Shown: positions 19,663 through 28,219, counted from the first letter of the stretch. The stretch is DNA of 39,998 nt from Betaproteobacteria bacterium (GCA_018970865.1 JAGWVN010000024.1:1-39998); one strand, 5' to 3'. Notes: a model not told the origin generated them from the sequence alone. Numbers and translations: made by a program.

Positions 19663-20213
19663 ACCCGGCCGACAGCGCCGACCCCCGGCTGGCGGCCGCG
19701 CGCGCCGCTGCGGGCGCGGTCACCGATCCCGAGATTCCGGTCCTGACCATCGAGGATCTTGGCATCCTGCGCGAGGTGCGCCTGCGCGAGGGCCGGCTGG
19801 AGGTGGTGCTCACCCCCACCTACACCGGCTGCCCGGCGGTCGAGGTGATCGAGGCCGATGTGCGCGCGGCGCTGGCCGCCGCCGGCTGGCCGGACGCGCG
19901 GGTGCGCACCAGCCTGAGCCCGCCCTGGAGCACCGATCTGATCAGCGAGCACGGCCGGCGGCAGCTGCTCGCCTACGGCATCGCGCCACCCGGCCCGGTG
20001 GCCGACCACCTGCCGGGCAGCGCCGGCGGCGTACCCGGTGCGGCGCCGCTGCGGCTGATGCGTCGCGACGCGCTGGCACCCGCCGGTCCGCAGTGCCCCT
20101 GCTGCTCGTCGCCCCGGGTGGAGCGGCTCGCCGAGCACGGCTCGACACCCTGCAAGGCGCTGTACCGGTGCCTGGCCTGCGGCGAACCCTTCGACCACTT
20201 CAAGCCCTACTGA
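19659..20213 (+). CDS. paaD: Phenylacetyl-CoA epoxidase assembly factor PaaD
   Basis: The 184-residue protein has an N-terminal MIP18/DUF59 domain (about 10-95, with DPEIPVLTIEDLGIL and PTYTGCPAVEV) and a C-terminal zinc-ribbon-like set of cysteines (C146, C148, C149, C165, C171, C174). PaaD is thought to help insert the iron-sulfur or diiron centre of the epoxidase. The start is GTG at 19659, overlapping the paaC stop as GTGA, which implies translational coupling. Much longer upstream in-frame reading overlaps paaC and was rejected. Confidence 0.93.
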   Translation: MNPADSADPRLAAARAAAGAVTDPEIPVLTIEDLGILREVRLREGRLEVVLTPTYTGCPAVEVIEADVRAALAAAGWPDARVRTSLSPPWSTDLISEHGRRQLLAYGIAPPGPVADHLPGSAGGVPGAAPLRLMRRDALAPAGPQCPCCSSPRVERLAEHGSTPCKALYRCLACGEPFDHFKPY

Positions 20214-20216
20214 GCC

Positions 20217-21311
20217 ATGTCCGCGCCCCGATTCCACCGGCTGAGCATCCGCGAGGTGCGCCCCGAGACCGCCGACGCGATCAGCGTGGCCTTCGAGGTG
20301 CCGCCGGCGCTGCGCGAGGCCTACCGGTTCGTGCAGGGCCAGTTCGTCACCCTGCGCGAGACGATCGACGGCGAGGAGCTGCGTCGGGCCTACTCGATCT
20401 GCGAGGGAGTGCCGCAGTACGAGGCCGGCGCGCCGCTGCGGGTGGCGATCAAGCGCGTGGCCGGCGGACGCTTCTCGAACTGGGCCAATGATCATCTGCA
20501 GGTCGGCCGGCAGATCGATGTGATGACGCCCGACGGCCGCTTCCACCTGCCGCTGGACCCGGCCCATGGCAGGCAATACGCGGGCTTTGCCGGGGGCTCG
20601 GGCATCACGCCGATGCTCTCGCTGATCAGCACCATCCTGGCGCGCGAGCCCGAGAGCCGCTTCACCCTGGTCTATGCCAACCGCAGCAGCGCCTCGATCA
20701 TGTTCGTCGAGGCGCTGGAGGCGCTGAAGAACCGCCACATGACCCGGCTGCGGCTGATCCATGTGCTCTCCGAGGAGAGCCAGGAGATCGAGCTCTTCAG
20801 CGGCGTGCTCGACGAGGCGCGCTGTGGCCGGCTGCTCGCCGCGCTGCTGCCGGCCGCCAGCATCGACGCCGCCTTCGTGTGCGGGCCGCAACCGATGATG
20901 GACGGTGTGGAGCGGGCGCTGCTTGCCGCCGGCGTGGCGCCATCGCGGATCCTGATCGAGCGCTTCGGGCTGCCCGCGCCAGCGCAGGCCGCGGCGCCCG
21001 TCACCGCCGCCGCCGATGACGACGGGCCGCGGGCCGAGGTGCGCCTGGTGATCGACGGCAAGGAGCGCCGGCTGAGCGTGCCCTTCCAGGGACGCAGCAT
21101 CCTCGATGCCGGCCTGGCCGCGGGCGCCAACCTGCCCTTCGCCTGCAAGGGCGGCGTGTGCTGCACCTGCCGCGCCCGCGTGCTCGAGGGCGAGGTGCGC
21201 ATGCTGCGCAATTTCACCCTCGAGGCCGACGAGATCGCCCGCGGCTTCGTGCTCACCTGCCAGTCGGAGCCGGTGAGCGAGCGGGTGGTGATCAGCTTCG
21301 ACGAGCGCTGA
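20217..21311 (+). CDS. paaE: 1,2-phenylacetyl-CoA epoxidase reductase subunit PaaE
   Basis: The 364-residue protein passes electrons from NAD(P)H through FAD and a plant-type 2Fe-2S cluster to PaaA. The N-terminal FAD domain (about 1-105, with RRAYSICEG), the NAD-binding domain (about 110-240, with GFAGGSGITPMLSLI and the FVCGPQPMMDGV motif) and a C-terminal ferredoxin domain are in order. Cluster cysteines are C310, C315, C318 and C348. It starts 3 nt after paaD and is the last enzyme gene of the operon. Confidence 0.96.
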   Translation: MSAPRFHRLSIREVRPETADAISVAFEVPPALREAYRFVQGQFVTLRETIDGEELRRAYSICEGVPQYEAGAPLRVAIKRVAGGRFSNWANDHLQVGRQIDVMTPDGRFHLPLDPAHGRQYAGFAGGSGITPMLSLISTILAREPESRFTLVYANRSSASIMFVEALEALKNRHMTRLRLIHVLSEESQEIELFSGVLDEARCGRLLAALLPAASIDAAFVCGPQPMMDGVERALLAAGVAPSRILIERFGLPAPAQAAAPVTAAADDDGPRAEVRLVIDGKERRLSVPFQGRSILDAGLAAGANLPFACKGGVCCTCRARVLEGEVRMLRNFTLEADEIARGFVLTCQSEPVSERVVISFDER

Positions 21312-21329
21312 GCGCGCGGCCCGCCGGGC

Positions 21330-21926
21330 ATGGCACGCCCCCGATCGGCCGGCTACGACGCCCAGCGCGAGGCAATTCTGAGCGCGGCGGTGCGCGCGTT
21401 CTCGGAGATCGGCTATCCGAGCGCATCGATGGCGCAGCTGGCCCGATCCTGCGGCGTCTCGAAGGCCACGCTCTACCACTACTTCGACAGCAAGGAGGCC
21501 CTGCTCTTCGAGGCGCTGCGGCGACACACCGCGGAGCTGCTGGCGCTGGTGCGCGAGGCGGCCGACGGCGCGCCGCCCGGCCCGGCCCGCTGGGCCGCGG
21601 TGGTGCGCGCGCTGATGCCGGCCTACCGGCGCGCCAGGGTCTTCCATGCCGCGCTGATCAACGATGTGAAGTTCCTGCCGCCCGAGGAACGCGGGATCAT
21701 CATCGACCAGCAGCGAGCGGTGGTCGACGCGATCGCGGCGGTCCTGAACCAGGCATTTCCGGACCGGATCCCGGCGGCGCGCCTCAAACCGGTGACCATG
21801 GCGCTGCTGGGCATGCTGAACTTCAGCTTCGCGTGGCTGCGGCCCGACGGGCCGATGAGCCACGAGGAGTTCGGCGAGCTGGCGCTGTCATTGAGCCTGC
21901 ATGGGCTGGCGGGCGCGCCGCCCTGA
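21330..21926 (+). CDS. paaR: TetR-family repressor of the paa genes
   Basis: The 198-residue protein has a TetR N-terminal DNA-binding domain with the helix-turn-helix at about 33-52 (MAQLARSCGVSKATLYHYF) and a C-terminal ligand domain. It lies 18 nt after paaE on the same strand. A TetR-type operator palindrome is found in the paaA promoter, and no other copy is seen nearby. By family knowledge it should release DNA on binding phenylacetyl-CoA. Being inside the operon it represses, it would give negative feedback. Confidence 0.85.
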   Translation: MARPRSAGYDAQREAILSAAVRAFSEIGYPSASMAQLARSCGVSKATLYHYFDSKEALLFEALRRHTAELLALVREAADGAPPGPARWAAVVRALMPAYRRARVFHAALINDVKFLPPEERGIIIDQQRAVVDAIAAVLNQAFPDRIPAARLKPVTMALLGMLNFSFAWLRPDGPMSHEEFGELALSLSLHGLAGAPP

Positions 21927-21988
21927 GCGCCTGATGCCCGCAGGCCGCCCCGCCGCCCGCCCGATCAACCCGCCCCTGGAGACATCCG

Positions 21989-22948
21989 ATGAGCAAGCAG
22001 TTCGCCTCGAAGGCCGACCTCGCCGCCAAGAAGACCGAGTTCATCCAGCTTTCGCCCAATGCCTGGGCCTACACCGCCGAGGGCGACCCGAACTCCGGCG
22101 TGATCATCGGCGACAACGCCTGCATGGTGATCGACACCACCGCCACGCCGGTGATGGCGCAGGAACTGATCCGCCACATCCGCAGCGTCACCGACAAGCC
22201 GATCCGCTATGTGGTGCTCAGCCACTACCACGCGGTGCGGGTGCTCGGCGCCTCGGCCTACTTCGCCGAGGGCGCCACCGAGATCATCGCCTCGCGCGGC
22301 ACCTGGGACCTGATCGTCGAGCGTGGCGAGGCCGACATGAAGTCGGAGATCGAGCGATTCCCGCGGCTGTTCGCGGGCGTGGAATCGGTGCCCGGCCTGA
22401 CCTGGCCGACCATGGTCTTCGAGCGCGAGCTCACCCTGCACCTGGGCGGCCTCGAGGTGAAGCTGATGCATCTGGGCGCGGGCCACACCCGCGGCGACAC
22501 CATCGCCTGGATCCCCTCGCAGAAGGTGTGCTTCTCGGGTGACCTGGTGGAGTACATGGCCGGGGTCTACACCGGCGACGCGCACCTGCAGGAATGGCCG
22601 TCCACGCTGGAGAAGCTGCGCGCGCTCGGCCCCGAGAAGCTGGTGCCCGGCCGCGGCCCGGCCATGACCACGCCCGCCGACTGCGACAAGGCCATCGACT
22701 ACACCCGCCGCTGGGTGACCGATCTCTACCAGACCGCGAAGGCGGGCGTGGCCGCCGGGCGCAGCCTGAAGCAGGTCTTCGCCGACACCCGCAAGGTGAT
22801 GGACCCGGTGTTCGGCCAGGTGTTCATCTACGAGCACTGCCTGCCCTTCGATGTGTCGCGGGCCTACGACGAGGCCAGCGGCATCGCCCATCCGCGCATC
22901 TGGACCGCCGAGCGCGACATCGAGATGTGGCGCTCTCTGCAGGACTGA
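21989..22948 (+). CDS. Metallo-beta-lactamase-fold hydrolase with variant metal motif
   Basis: The 319-residue protein has an MBL fold: an early strand with ACMVIDTTATPVMA, then the metal motif region, GAGHTRGDT, and FSGDLVEY near the last ligand. The normal HxHxDH motif is replaced by HYHAVR (H79, H81, R84), so the Asp and the third His of the second metal site are missing. A single-metal or altered site is likely. It begins with a GGAG ribosome-binding site 62 nt after paaR and may be read through from the paa promoter. The substrate is unknown; a thioesterase or lactone hydrolase role beside paa genes is a guess. Confidence 0.85.
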   Translation: MSKQFASKADLAAKKTEFIQLSPNAWAYTAEGDPNSGVIIGDNACMVIDTTATPVMAQELIRHIRSVTDKPIRYVVLSHYHAVRVLGASAYFAEGATEIIASRGTWDLIVERGEADMKSEIERFPRLFAGVESVPGLTWPTMVFERELTLHLGGLEVKLMHLGAGHTRGDTIAWIPSQKVCFSGDLVEYMAGVYTGDAHLQEWPSTLEKLRALGPEKLVPGRGPAMTTPADCDKAIDYTRRWVTDLYQTAKAGVAAGRSLKQVFADTRKVMDPVFGQVFIYEHCLPFDVSRAYDEASGIAHPRIWTAERDIEMWRSLQD

Positions 22949-22967
22949 CGGCGGGCCGCGCCCGCCG
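22949..22967. terminator. Stem-loop between convergent genes
   Basis: An 8-bp G+C stem (22949-22956 with 22960-22967) and 3-nt loop fill the 21-nt gap between two converging genes. It has no T run on either side. It could end transcripts from both directions. Confidence 0.35.
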
Positions 22968-22969
22968 GC

Positions 22970-24307
22970 TCAGCCGGTGTGCGCGGCCGCGAGCGAGCGG
23001 TCGAGATCCCAGAGGATGTCGTCGATCGATTCCAGGCCCACCGACAGCCGGATCATGTCGGGCGTGACCCCGGCGCGGGCCTGCTCCTCGACCGAGAGCT
23101 GGCGGTGGGTGGTCGAGCCGGGATGGATGACCAGCGTGCGGGCGTCGCCCACATTGGCAAGGTGGCTCATGAAGGTGGCGGCGTCGATGAAGCGCTCGCC
23201 GGCACGCTGCGCGTCGGCCGCATCGGCCGGTGATGCCGGGCCCTTGCGCATGCCGGGGCGCGGCAGGATGCCGAAGGACAGGATGCCGCCGGCGCCGCGC
23301 GGCATGTAGCGCGCGGCCAGCGCGTGATAGGGGCTGTCGGGCAGCCCGGGATAGTTCACCCAGGCGACCGCCGGATGCGCCTTCAGGAACTGCGCCACCC
23401 GCAAGGCATTGGCGCAGTGGCGATCCATGCGCACCGGCAGGCTCTCGATGCCCTGCAGCAGCATCCATGCCGACATCGGCGCCAGCGTGGGACCGAGGGT
23501 GCGCATGGTCTCCATGCGCGCCTTCATGGTGAAGCCGAAGTCGCCGAAGGTCTCGTAGAAGCGCACGCCGTGATAGCCGCGCGAGGGCTCGACCATGCCG
23601 GGGAAGCGGCCGTTGTCCCAGGGGAAGCGGCCGGACTCGATGACCACGCCGCCCAGGGTGGTGCCGTGGCCGCCGAGGTACTTGGTGGCCGAGTGCACGA
23701 CGATGTCGGCGCCATGCTCGATCGGGCGGCACAGGTAGGGCGAGGCCAGGGTGTTGTCGACCACCAGCGGCACGCCGTGATCGCGGGCCACCCGCGCCAC
23801 CGCGGCGATGTCGAGCACATTCAGGCGCGGATTGGCGATGGTCTCGGCGAACACCGCGCGGGTGTTGGGCTGCATGGCGCGGCGGAAGTTCTCGGGGTCA
23901 TCGGGTTCGACGAAGCTGCAGCTGATGCCGAAGCGCTCGAAGGTGACCGCGAACTGCGAGTAGGTGCCGCCATAGAGCGTGCTGGCGGCGACGATGTGAT
24001 CGCCGTTGCCGCACAGCGTGAGCATGGCCACCATCTCGGCGGCCATGCCGCTGGCCGCCGCCAGACCGGCGCGGCCGCCCTCGAGCGCGGCCACCCGCTC
24101 CTCGAAGACCGCCACGGTGGGATTCGACAGCCGAGAGTAGACATTGCCGAAGGTCTGCAGGTTGAACAGGCTGGCGGCGTGCTCGGCCGAGTCGAACACA
24201 TACGAGGTGGTCTGGTGGATGGGCACCGCCCGGGCGCCGGTGGTGGGATCGGGGATCTGGCCCGCATGCAGGCACAGGGTCTCGATGCCGAATTCACGAT
24301 CTGCCAT
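22970..24307 (-). CDS. metY: O-acetylhomoserine sulfhydrylase (aminocarboxypropyltransferase)
   Basis: The 445-residue protein is a Cys/Met-metabolism PLP enzyme that makes homocysteine from O-acetylhomoserine and sulfide. It starts [20 protein letters not shown]. The PLP lysine is K209 in [10 protein letters not shown], and the phosphate-binding GMAAEM and the YSRLSNPTV motif are present. The insertions and length of about 445 residues mark MetY rather than the shorter MetZ/MetB. It lies 18 nt after the CoA-binding-domain gene, in one unit. No SAM riboswitch-like leader is seen. Confidence 0.92.
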   Translation of the reverse strand: MADREFGIETLCLHAGQIPDPTTGARAVPIHQTTSYVFDSAEHAASLFNLQTFGNVYSRLSNPTVAVFEERVAALEGGRAGLAAASGMAAEMVAMLTLCGNGDHIVAASTLYGGTYSQFAVTFERFGISCSFVEPDDPENFRRAMQPNTRAVFAETIANPRLNVLDIAAVARVARDHGVPLVVDNTLASPYLCRPIEHGADIVVHSATKYLGGHGTTLGGVVIESGRFPWDNGRFPGMVEPSRGYHGVRFYETFGDFGFTMKARMETMRTLGPTLAPMSAWMLLQGIESLPVRMDRHCANALRVAQFLKAHPAVAWVNYPGLPDSPYHALAARYMPRGAGGILSFGILPRPGMRKGPASPADAADAQRAGERFIDAATFMSHLANVGDARTLVIHPGSTTHRQLSVEEQARAGVTPDMIRLSVGLESIDDILWDLDRSLAAAHTG

Positions 24308-24325
24308 GGTCGGGTCCGCGCGGAA

Positions 24326-24838
24326 TCAGTAGGCAAGCTGGCGCGGCCGCCGGGCCGACACCACCCGGGTGTTCACGCCCACCCAGTTCAGGCCGCCGAA
24401 GAGCCGCGCATGCTCGATTTTGACGCAGCGGTCGGTGACGCTGTCCAGACCCTGGCTGCGCGCGAGCGCGTCGGCCTCCTCATTGACCACGCCAAGCTGC
24501 TGCCACAGGCAGCGCGCGCCGATGGCGACCGCCTCGCGGGCGATCGGCAGGACATCGGCGCTGCGCCGGAATACATCGACCATGTCGACCCTGAAGGGAA
24601 TGGCCGACAGCGAGGGATAGCAGGGCTCGCCCAGGATCTCGGTGTAGCGCGGATTCACCGGCACGATGCGATAACCGTGCTCCTGGAGGTACTTGGCGGC
24701 GAAGAAACTGGGGCGGTACCAGTCGGCCGACAGGCCGACCACCGCGATCAGGCGGTTCTCGGCCAGGATGCGGCGCAGGGTGGGGATGTCGGACACGCGA
24801 GGCTCCGATGCGGCGGAAACGGGCGCACAGCATGACAT
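24326..24838 (-). CDS. CoA-binding domain protein (YccU-like)
   Basis: The 170-residue protein is a single Rossmann-type CoA-binding domain of the YccU family: IAVVGLSADWYRPSFFAAKY near the N-terminus, then GYRIVPVNPRYTEILGEPCY and VDMVDVFRRSADVLPIA. Family members bind CoA or a similar nucleotide, and their cellular role is not settled. The ATG at 24838 gives MSCCAPVSAASEPRVSDIPT; a GTG at 24796 (SDIPTLRRI) is an alternative that fits homologs better. It is directly upstream of metY, so a link to sulfur-amino-acid metabolism is possible. Confidence 0.8.
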   Translation of the reverse strand: MSCCAPVSAASEPRVSDIPTLRRILAENRLIAVVGLSADWYRPSFFAAKYLQEHGYRIVPVNPRYTEILGEPCYPSLSAIPFRVDMVDVFRRSADVLPIAREAVAIGARCLWQQLGVVNEEADALARSQGLDSVTDRCVKIEHARLFGGLNWVGVNTRVVSARRPRQLAY

Positions 24839-24872
24839 GAAGCGCCGGCGGCTGGCAGGCCCGCGGGCGCTC

Positions 24873-24881
24873 TGCTATCGT
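24873..24881 (+). promoter_or_regulatory. Extended -10-like element before phaM
   Basis: TGCTATCGT has the TGn extension followed by TATCGT, about 40 nt before the phaM start, in the short divergent spacer. There is no clear -35 box. The phaM ribosome-binding site GGGGGAGG is strong. Confidence 0.3.
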
Positions 24882-24919
24882 CCCCCGGACACGGCCGGCG
24901 CTGGCCGGGGGAGGCGACC

Positions 24920-25843
24920 ATGGCGAATGAATTCGGCACCGGCCCGCTGGGCTTCGGCTCGCTGAGCAGCATGCTCGATTCGGTGGACATGGTGAAGAAG
25001 GCCTGGTCGGGTTTCAGCCTGCCGGCCAGCCTGTCGCCCACGATGGACATCGCCGAGCTCGACAAGCGCATCGCCGACCTCAAGACCGTCGAGCAGTGGC
25101 TGAACATGAACCTGAGCCTGCTGCGGGGAACCATCCAGGGCATGGAGGTCCAGCGCGGCACGCTCGCGGCGATCAAGGCCTTCGGCCAGGCGGTCTCGTC
25201 GCGCGGCGACGCGGTGGGCGCATTCACGGCGGCCGCTCAGGCAGCCGCCCAGGCAGCCACCCAGGCGGCAGCGCGGGCTGCCGGCGCGGCCGGCGGGGAG
25301 GGGGCCTGCGGCGAGACCGCGGCTGAGGCCGCTGATGACGCCACCGGCCCCGGCGCCGACCGGCCGGCGAGCGTCGGGCCGGCCGCGGGGCGGGCCGGGG
25401 CCGCGGCGCAGGCCGCCTCCGATGCGGCCGGCAGCGCCGATGCTGGCGAGGGCAGCCACGGCGCAGCCAGCGCATCCTCGCTCGGTGAGGATCTCTCCCG
25501 CGCCGCCTCCGCCGCGGTCAACCCGGCCACCTGGTGGAACCTGCTGCAGGGCCAGTTCGCCCAGGTGGCGCAGGCCGCGATGGCCGGCGCAGCGAACCCG
25601 GCGAGCGCCGCCGCCAGTCCGGCCACCGCCGACAGGGCGGCGGCGCCGCGATCGCCAAGCCCCCGTCGCAGCCGCCCGGCGGCGGGCGCGCCGAAGACCG
25701 GCGCGGCGGCAGCGCGACGCGGCGCGACGCCCACCGAAAAGGCCCCTTCGAAGGCCGCTGAAAAGCCCGCTGCAAAGGCGCCCGCAAAGCCCGCCACGAA
25801 ACCGGCCGCGAAGCCCCGGCCCCGAACCCGGACTGGCGGATGA
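24920..25843 (+). CDS. phaM: PhaM-like polyhydroxyalkanoate granule-associated protein
   Basis: The 307-residue protein has a conserved N-terminal part (about 8-85: SSMLDSVDMVKKAW, MDIAELDKRIADLKTVEQWL, MEVQRG) typical of PhaM, then a long Ala/Gly-rich linker and a basic C-terminal tail rich in Lys-Pro-Ala (about 245-307), resembling histone H1. PhaM of Ralstonia activates PHB synthase PhaC1 and ties granules to the nucleoid through its basic tail. The linker here is longer than in the Ralstonia protein (263 aa). It overlaps the FIST gene by 4 nt (ATGA). No phaC or phaP is in the window. Confidence 0.85.
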   Translation: MANEFGTGPLGFGSLSSMLDSVDMVKKAWSGFSLPASLSPTMDIAELDKRIADLKTVEQWLNMNLSLLRGTIQGMEVQRGTLAAIKAFGQAVSSRGDAVGAFTAAAQAAAQAATQAAARAAGAAGGEGACGETAAEAADDATGPGADRPASVGPAAGRAGAAAQAASDAAGSADAGEGSHGAASASSLGEDLSRAASAAVNPATWWNLLQGQFAQVAQAAMAGAANPASAAASPATADRAAAPRSPSPRRSRPAAGAPKTGAAAARRGATPTEKAPSKAAEKPAAKAPAKPATKPAAKPRPRTRTGG

Positions 25844-27012
25844 GCGTCTTTCGGCACGGCCATGCCACCCACCCGCAGTGGTCGATGGCGATGGAGATCG
25901 CTCTCTCCCAGGCGATGGGCCGCGAGGGGCCGATCGGCGGCGGCTTCGCCAGCGGGCTGGGCATCCTCTATGTCACCGACGGGCTCGCGCCGCACCTCGG
26001 CGAACTGCTCGCCGGTCTGCGCTCGCGCACGGGGGTGCATCACTGGAGCGGCGCGGTGGCGGCCTCGATCTGCGCCGGTGGCGTGGAGTACGCCGGCGAA
26101 CCGGCGCTGGCGCTGATGATCGCCAGCCTGCCACCCGGGAGCTTCCGGGTGTTCTCGGGGCGGCTGCGCAACCCGGGCGCGGGGGCGCCGGCCCACACGG
26201 CGCTGGTGCATGCCGATCCCCGGTTGCCCGACATCGCCGAGCTGGTGGCCGAACTCGCCGACCGCACCGACACCGGCTTCCTCTTCGGCGCCCTCACCAG
26301 CGGCGCCGACGAGGGCGACACCCAGATCGCGGACGATCCGGTGCGGGGCGGCCTGAGCGGCGTGGCCTTCGACGCGTCAGTCCGGCTGCTCACCCGGGTC
26401 ACCCAGGGCTGCGCGCCGCTCGCGGGCGAGCATCGCATCTCCGAGTGCACCGGCCAGTTCCTGCAGCAGCTCGATGGCCGGCCGGCGCTCGATGTGCTGC
26501 TCGAAGATCTCGGCGTGAGGCTGCCGCCGAAGGCCGAGCGCAGCGGGCCGGCGATCCTGCAGGCGCTGCCAGTGCAGCGGCTGCGGCAGGGCCTGTTCGT
26601 GGGCCTGGCCTCCGGGGATGGCGGACGCAGCCCGGGCTTTGGCGACTACCTGGTGCGCAGCGTGGTCGGCATCGACCCGAACAATCGGGTGGTCGCCGTC
26701 GGAGACACCCTTCAGGCGGGCGACCGGGTGGTGTTCTGCACCCGGGACCGTGATGCCGCGCGCCGCGATCTGGTGCGGATCATCGCCGAGCTGCGCGAGG
26801 AGGTCGACGAGGAGGGGCTGACGATCTCGGGGGCGCTCTACCACTCCTGCGTGGCGCGGGGCAGCCATCTCTTCGGCGCGCAGGGCGCCGAGATGGAGCT
26901 CATCCGCCACCACCTGGGCGAGGTGCCTCTGATCGGGATGTACGGGAACGGCGAGATCGCGCGCGACCGGATCTACGGCCACACCGGCGTGCTCACGCTC
27001 TTCGCGGCCTGA
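25840..27012 (+). CDS. FIST-domain sensory protein
   Basis: The 390-residue protein has a FIST N domain (about 30-220, with IGGGFASGLGILYVTDG and the LFGALTSGADEGDT segment) and a FIST C domain (about 225-370, with VVGIDPNNRVVAVGDTLQAGD and the GALYHSCVARGSHLFGAQGA segment). FIST domains are thought to bind small ligands, perhaps amino acids, and usually sit on histidine kinases or cyclic-di-GMP proteins. This one stands alone with no output domain. Its ATG overlaps the phaM stop, so the two proteins are probably made together. Confidence 0.88.
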   Translation: MSVFRHGHATHPQWSMAMEIALSQAMGREGPIGGGFASGLGILYVTDGLAPHLGELLAGLRSRTGVHHWSGAVAASICAGGVEYAGEPALALMIASLPPGSFRVFSGRLRNPGAGAPAHTALVHADPRLPDIAELVAELADRTDTGFLFGALTSGADEGDTQIADDPVRGGLSGVAFDASVRLLTRVTQGCAPLAGEHRISECTGQFLQQLDGRPALDVLLEDLGVRLPPKAERSGPAILQALPVQRLRQGLFVGLASGDGGRSPGFGDYLVRSVVGIDPNNRVVAVGDTLQAGDRVVFCTRDRDAARRDLVRIIAELREEVDEEGLTISGALYHSCVARGSHLFGAQGAEMELIRHHLGEVPLIGMYGNGEIARDRIYGHTGVLTLFAA

Positions 27013-27032
27013 CCGGCCCGCGGCGGGGGCGC

Positions 27033-27980
27033 TCAGCGCGCCGGACGACGGGCGTGGGTGGCGCGCCAGCGGCGCAGTGCCGGCGCGATGTCGGCCAGCG
27101 ACACCAGCACCGGAATGCCGGCGGGCGGTCGCCGCTGCAGCACCGGACACTGCCCGCCCGCCCACAGGTCAACGGTTGGCGGCAGGTGCTCGCGCAGCTC
27201 GGTCAGGCCGTCGAGCACATGATTGGGGTTCTGGCTGGCCGAGAAGGAGATGGCGACCACGTCGAACTCGCCCGAGGATGCGGCGCGCACGATGTCGAGG
27301 ATGGGCGTCTGGGTGCCCAGCGAGGTGCAATGACAGCCGTCGAGCGCCATGAGGGCCTCGACCATGAGCAGTCCGAGTCCGTGCGCCTCGTTCGGAAAGG
27401 TGGTGAGCAGCACCCGCGGCGACGCGCCCGAGACCGGGATGGTGCTGATCGCGTTGCGCAGCACCACCTGCATCGACTCGGTGTAGAGATGTTCCTCGAA
27501 GATCTCGATCTGGCCTCGCGCCCAGGCTTCACCCACCAGCACATTGAGCGGCGCGCAGACCGACATCACGAAACGCTCGAGGCCGATGCGAAGCGCGGCC
27601 TGCGACAGGTTGCCGCGGAGGTCCTCGACGCGGTGGGAGCGGATGAGGTCGATGAAGCGCAGCAGGTCATCATGGGCCGAGACAACTTCGGCCATCTGCT
27701 GCGGCGGGCCGCTGCTCTCGCCGACCAGCAACTGGAGCTGGTCGGCGCTCAGGCCGATGATCTTGCCCGGACGATGCCCGGCGTCCATGAGACGGCGCAG
27801 CAGGCGCAGGCGCTCGACCTGCTCCAGCGGGTAGGCGCGTTCGCCGAAGGCATCCCGACCGGGCGCCGGGAAGCCGTAGCGACGCTCCCACACCCGCAGG
27901 GTATCCTTGGACAAGCCGGTATCGCGCTCGACCGCCGCGATACTCAGGGTGATCGGCGTCTGGGCCGAACGGTCATTCAT
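27033..27980 (-). CDS. litR: MerR-family regulator with B12-binding domain (LitR/CarH-type photoreceptor)
   Basis: The 315-residue protein has a MerR DNA-binding domain (about 10-80: LSIAAVERDTGLSKDTLRVW, then RRYGFP), a helical cap and a C-terminal cobalamin-binding Rossmann domain (about 188-300, with SLGTQTPILDIVRA). The cap has W153, nine residues, then E163-H164: the Wx9EH motif that in CarH packs over the adenosyl group of AdoCbl. H200 in NEAHGLG fits the lower-ligand DxHxxG motif, with E for D. Known members repress divergent genes in the dark and release them when light breaks the Co-C bond. It faces the lipid operon at 28306. Confidence 0.88.
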   Translation of the reverse strand: MNDRSAQTPITLSIAAVERDTGLSKDTLRVWERRYGFPAPGRDAFGERAYPLEQVERLRLLRRLMDAGHRPGKIIGLSADQLQLLVGESSGPPQQMAEVVSAHDDLLRFIDLIRSHRVEDLRGNLSQAALRIGLERFVMSVCAPLNVLVGEAWARGQIEIFEEHLYTESMQVVLRNAISTIPVSGASPRVLLTTFPNEAHGLGLLMVEALMALDGCHCTSLGTQTPILDIVRAASSGEFDVVAISFSASQNPNHVLDGLTELREHLPPTVDLWAGGQCPVLQRRPPAGIPVLVSLADIAPALRRWRATHARRPAR

Positions 27981-28031
27981 GGCTGTCCGATGAGAAGGGA
28001 ACCCGGCGTCGGGGCACTGCCTGGAGCGATT

Positions 28032-28046
28032 TTTGTCTTGGACAAA
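28032..28046. promoter_or_regulatory. Inverted repeat, candidate MerR/LitR operator
   Basis: TTTGTC (28032-28037) and GACAAA (28041-28046) form a 6-3-6 dyad in the A+T-rich centre of the regulator/operon spacer, a few bases before the -35 box at 28050. Position and symmetry fit an operator; the exact LitR consensus is not proven here. Confidence 0.5.
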
Positions 28047-28049
28047 TAC

Positions 28050-28078
28050 TTGACTATCGCACTTCCGCCTTTGATTAT
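28050..28078 (+). promoter_or_regulatory. Promoter P1 facing the lipid operon
   Basis: TTGACT (28050-28055), 17 bp, then GATTAT (28073-28078). On the opposite strand the same A+T patch reads TATAAT (28074-28079), a candidate -10 for the regulator gene with only a weak -35. Overlapping -10 boxes would let one bound regulator affect both directions. Confidence 0.5.
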
Positions 28079-28092
28079 AGGCCGAAACGGCT

Positions 28093-28111
28093 GAGATGAC
28101 TAAGACATCTC
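28093..28111. promoter_or_regulatory. Second inverted repeat in the divergent spacer
   Basis: GAGATG (28093-28098) and CATCTC (28106-28111) form a 6-7-6 dyad just downstream of P1. A third symmetrical element, CGGGAATTTCCCG (28127-28139), lies nearby. Together with the 28032 dyad these suggest more than one protein-binding site. Confidence 0.35.
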
Positions 28112-28182
28112 AAGCGAAACGGGAATCGGGAATTTCCCGGAAACCGCGCGGCGCCGCCACAACCTCGCCGCCGGCACTGTGG

Positions 28183-28219
28183 GGTCAATTACTGACCGCA
28201 GAGTCACGCCCGGTATAGT
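28183..28219 (+). promoter_or_regulatory. Promoter P2 with overlapping dyad
   Basis: GGTCA-5-TGACC (28183-28197) is an inverted repeat whose right arm overlaps a -35-like CTGACC (28192-28197). Sixteen bp later is TATAGT (28214-28219). The first gene of the operon starts 86 nt downstream with a GGAGAGAAAG ribosome-binding site. The rest of 27981-28305 (325 nt) holds no gene. Confidence 0.45.

Noticed and set aside
19605-21863. Long minus-strand open frame opposite paaD, paaE and paaR
   Set aside because: Antisense to three recognisable genes, with no family signature.
22970-24920. Possible SAM or cobalamin riboswitch near metY or the B12 regulator
   Set aside because: The metY start lies 18 nt after its neighbour, and the spacer before the unit is only about 80 nt. 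Neither it nor 27981-28305 shows the conserved riboswitch cores.
25240-25640. Repeated Ala/Gly codons inside phaM that look like a DNA repeat array
   Set aside because: The repeats are irregular and keep frame within the low-complexity linker of the protein; they are coding, not a separate element.
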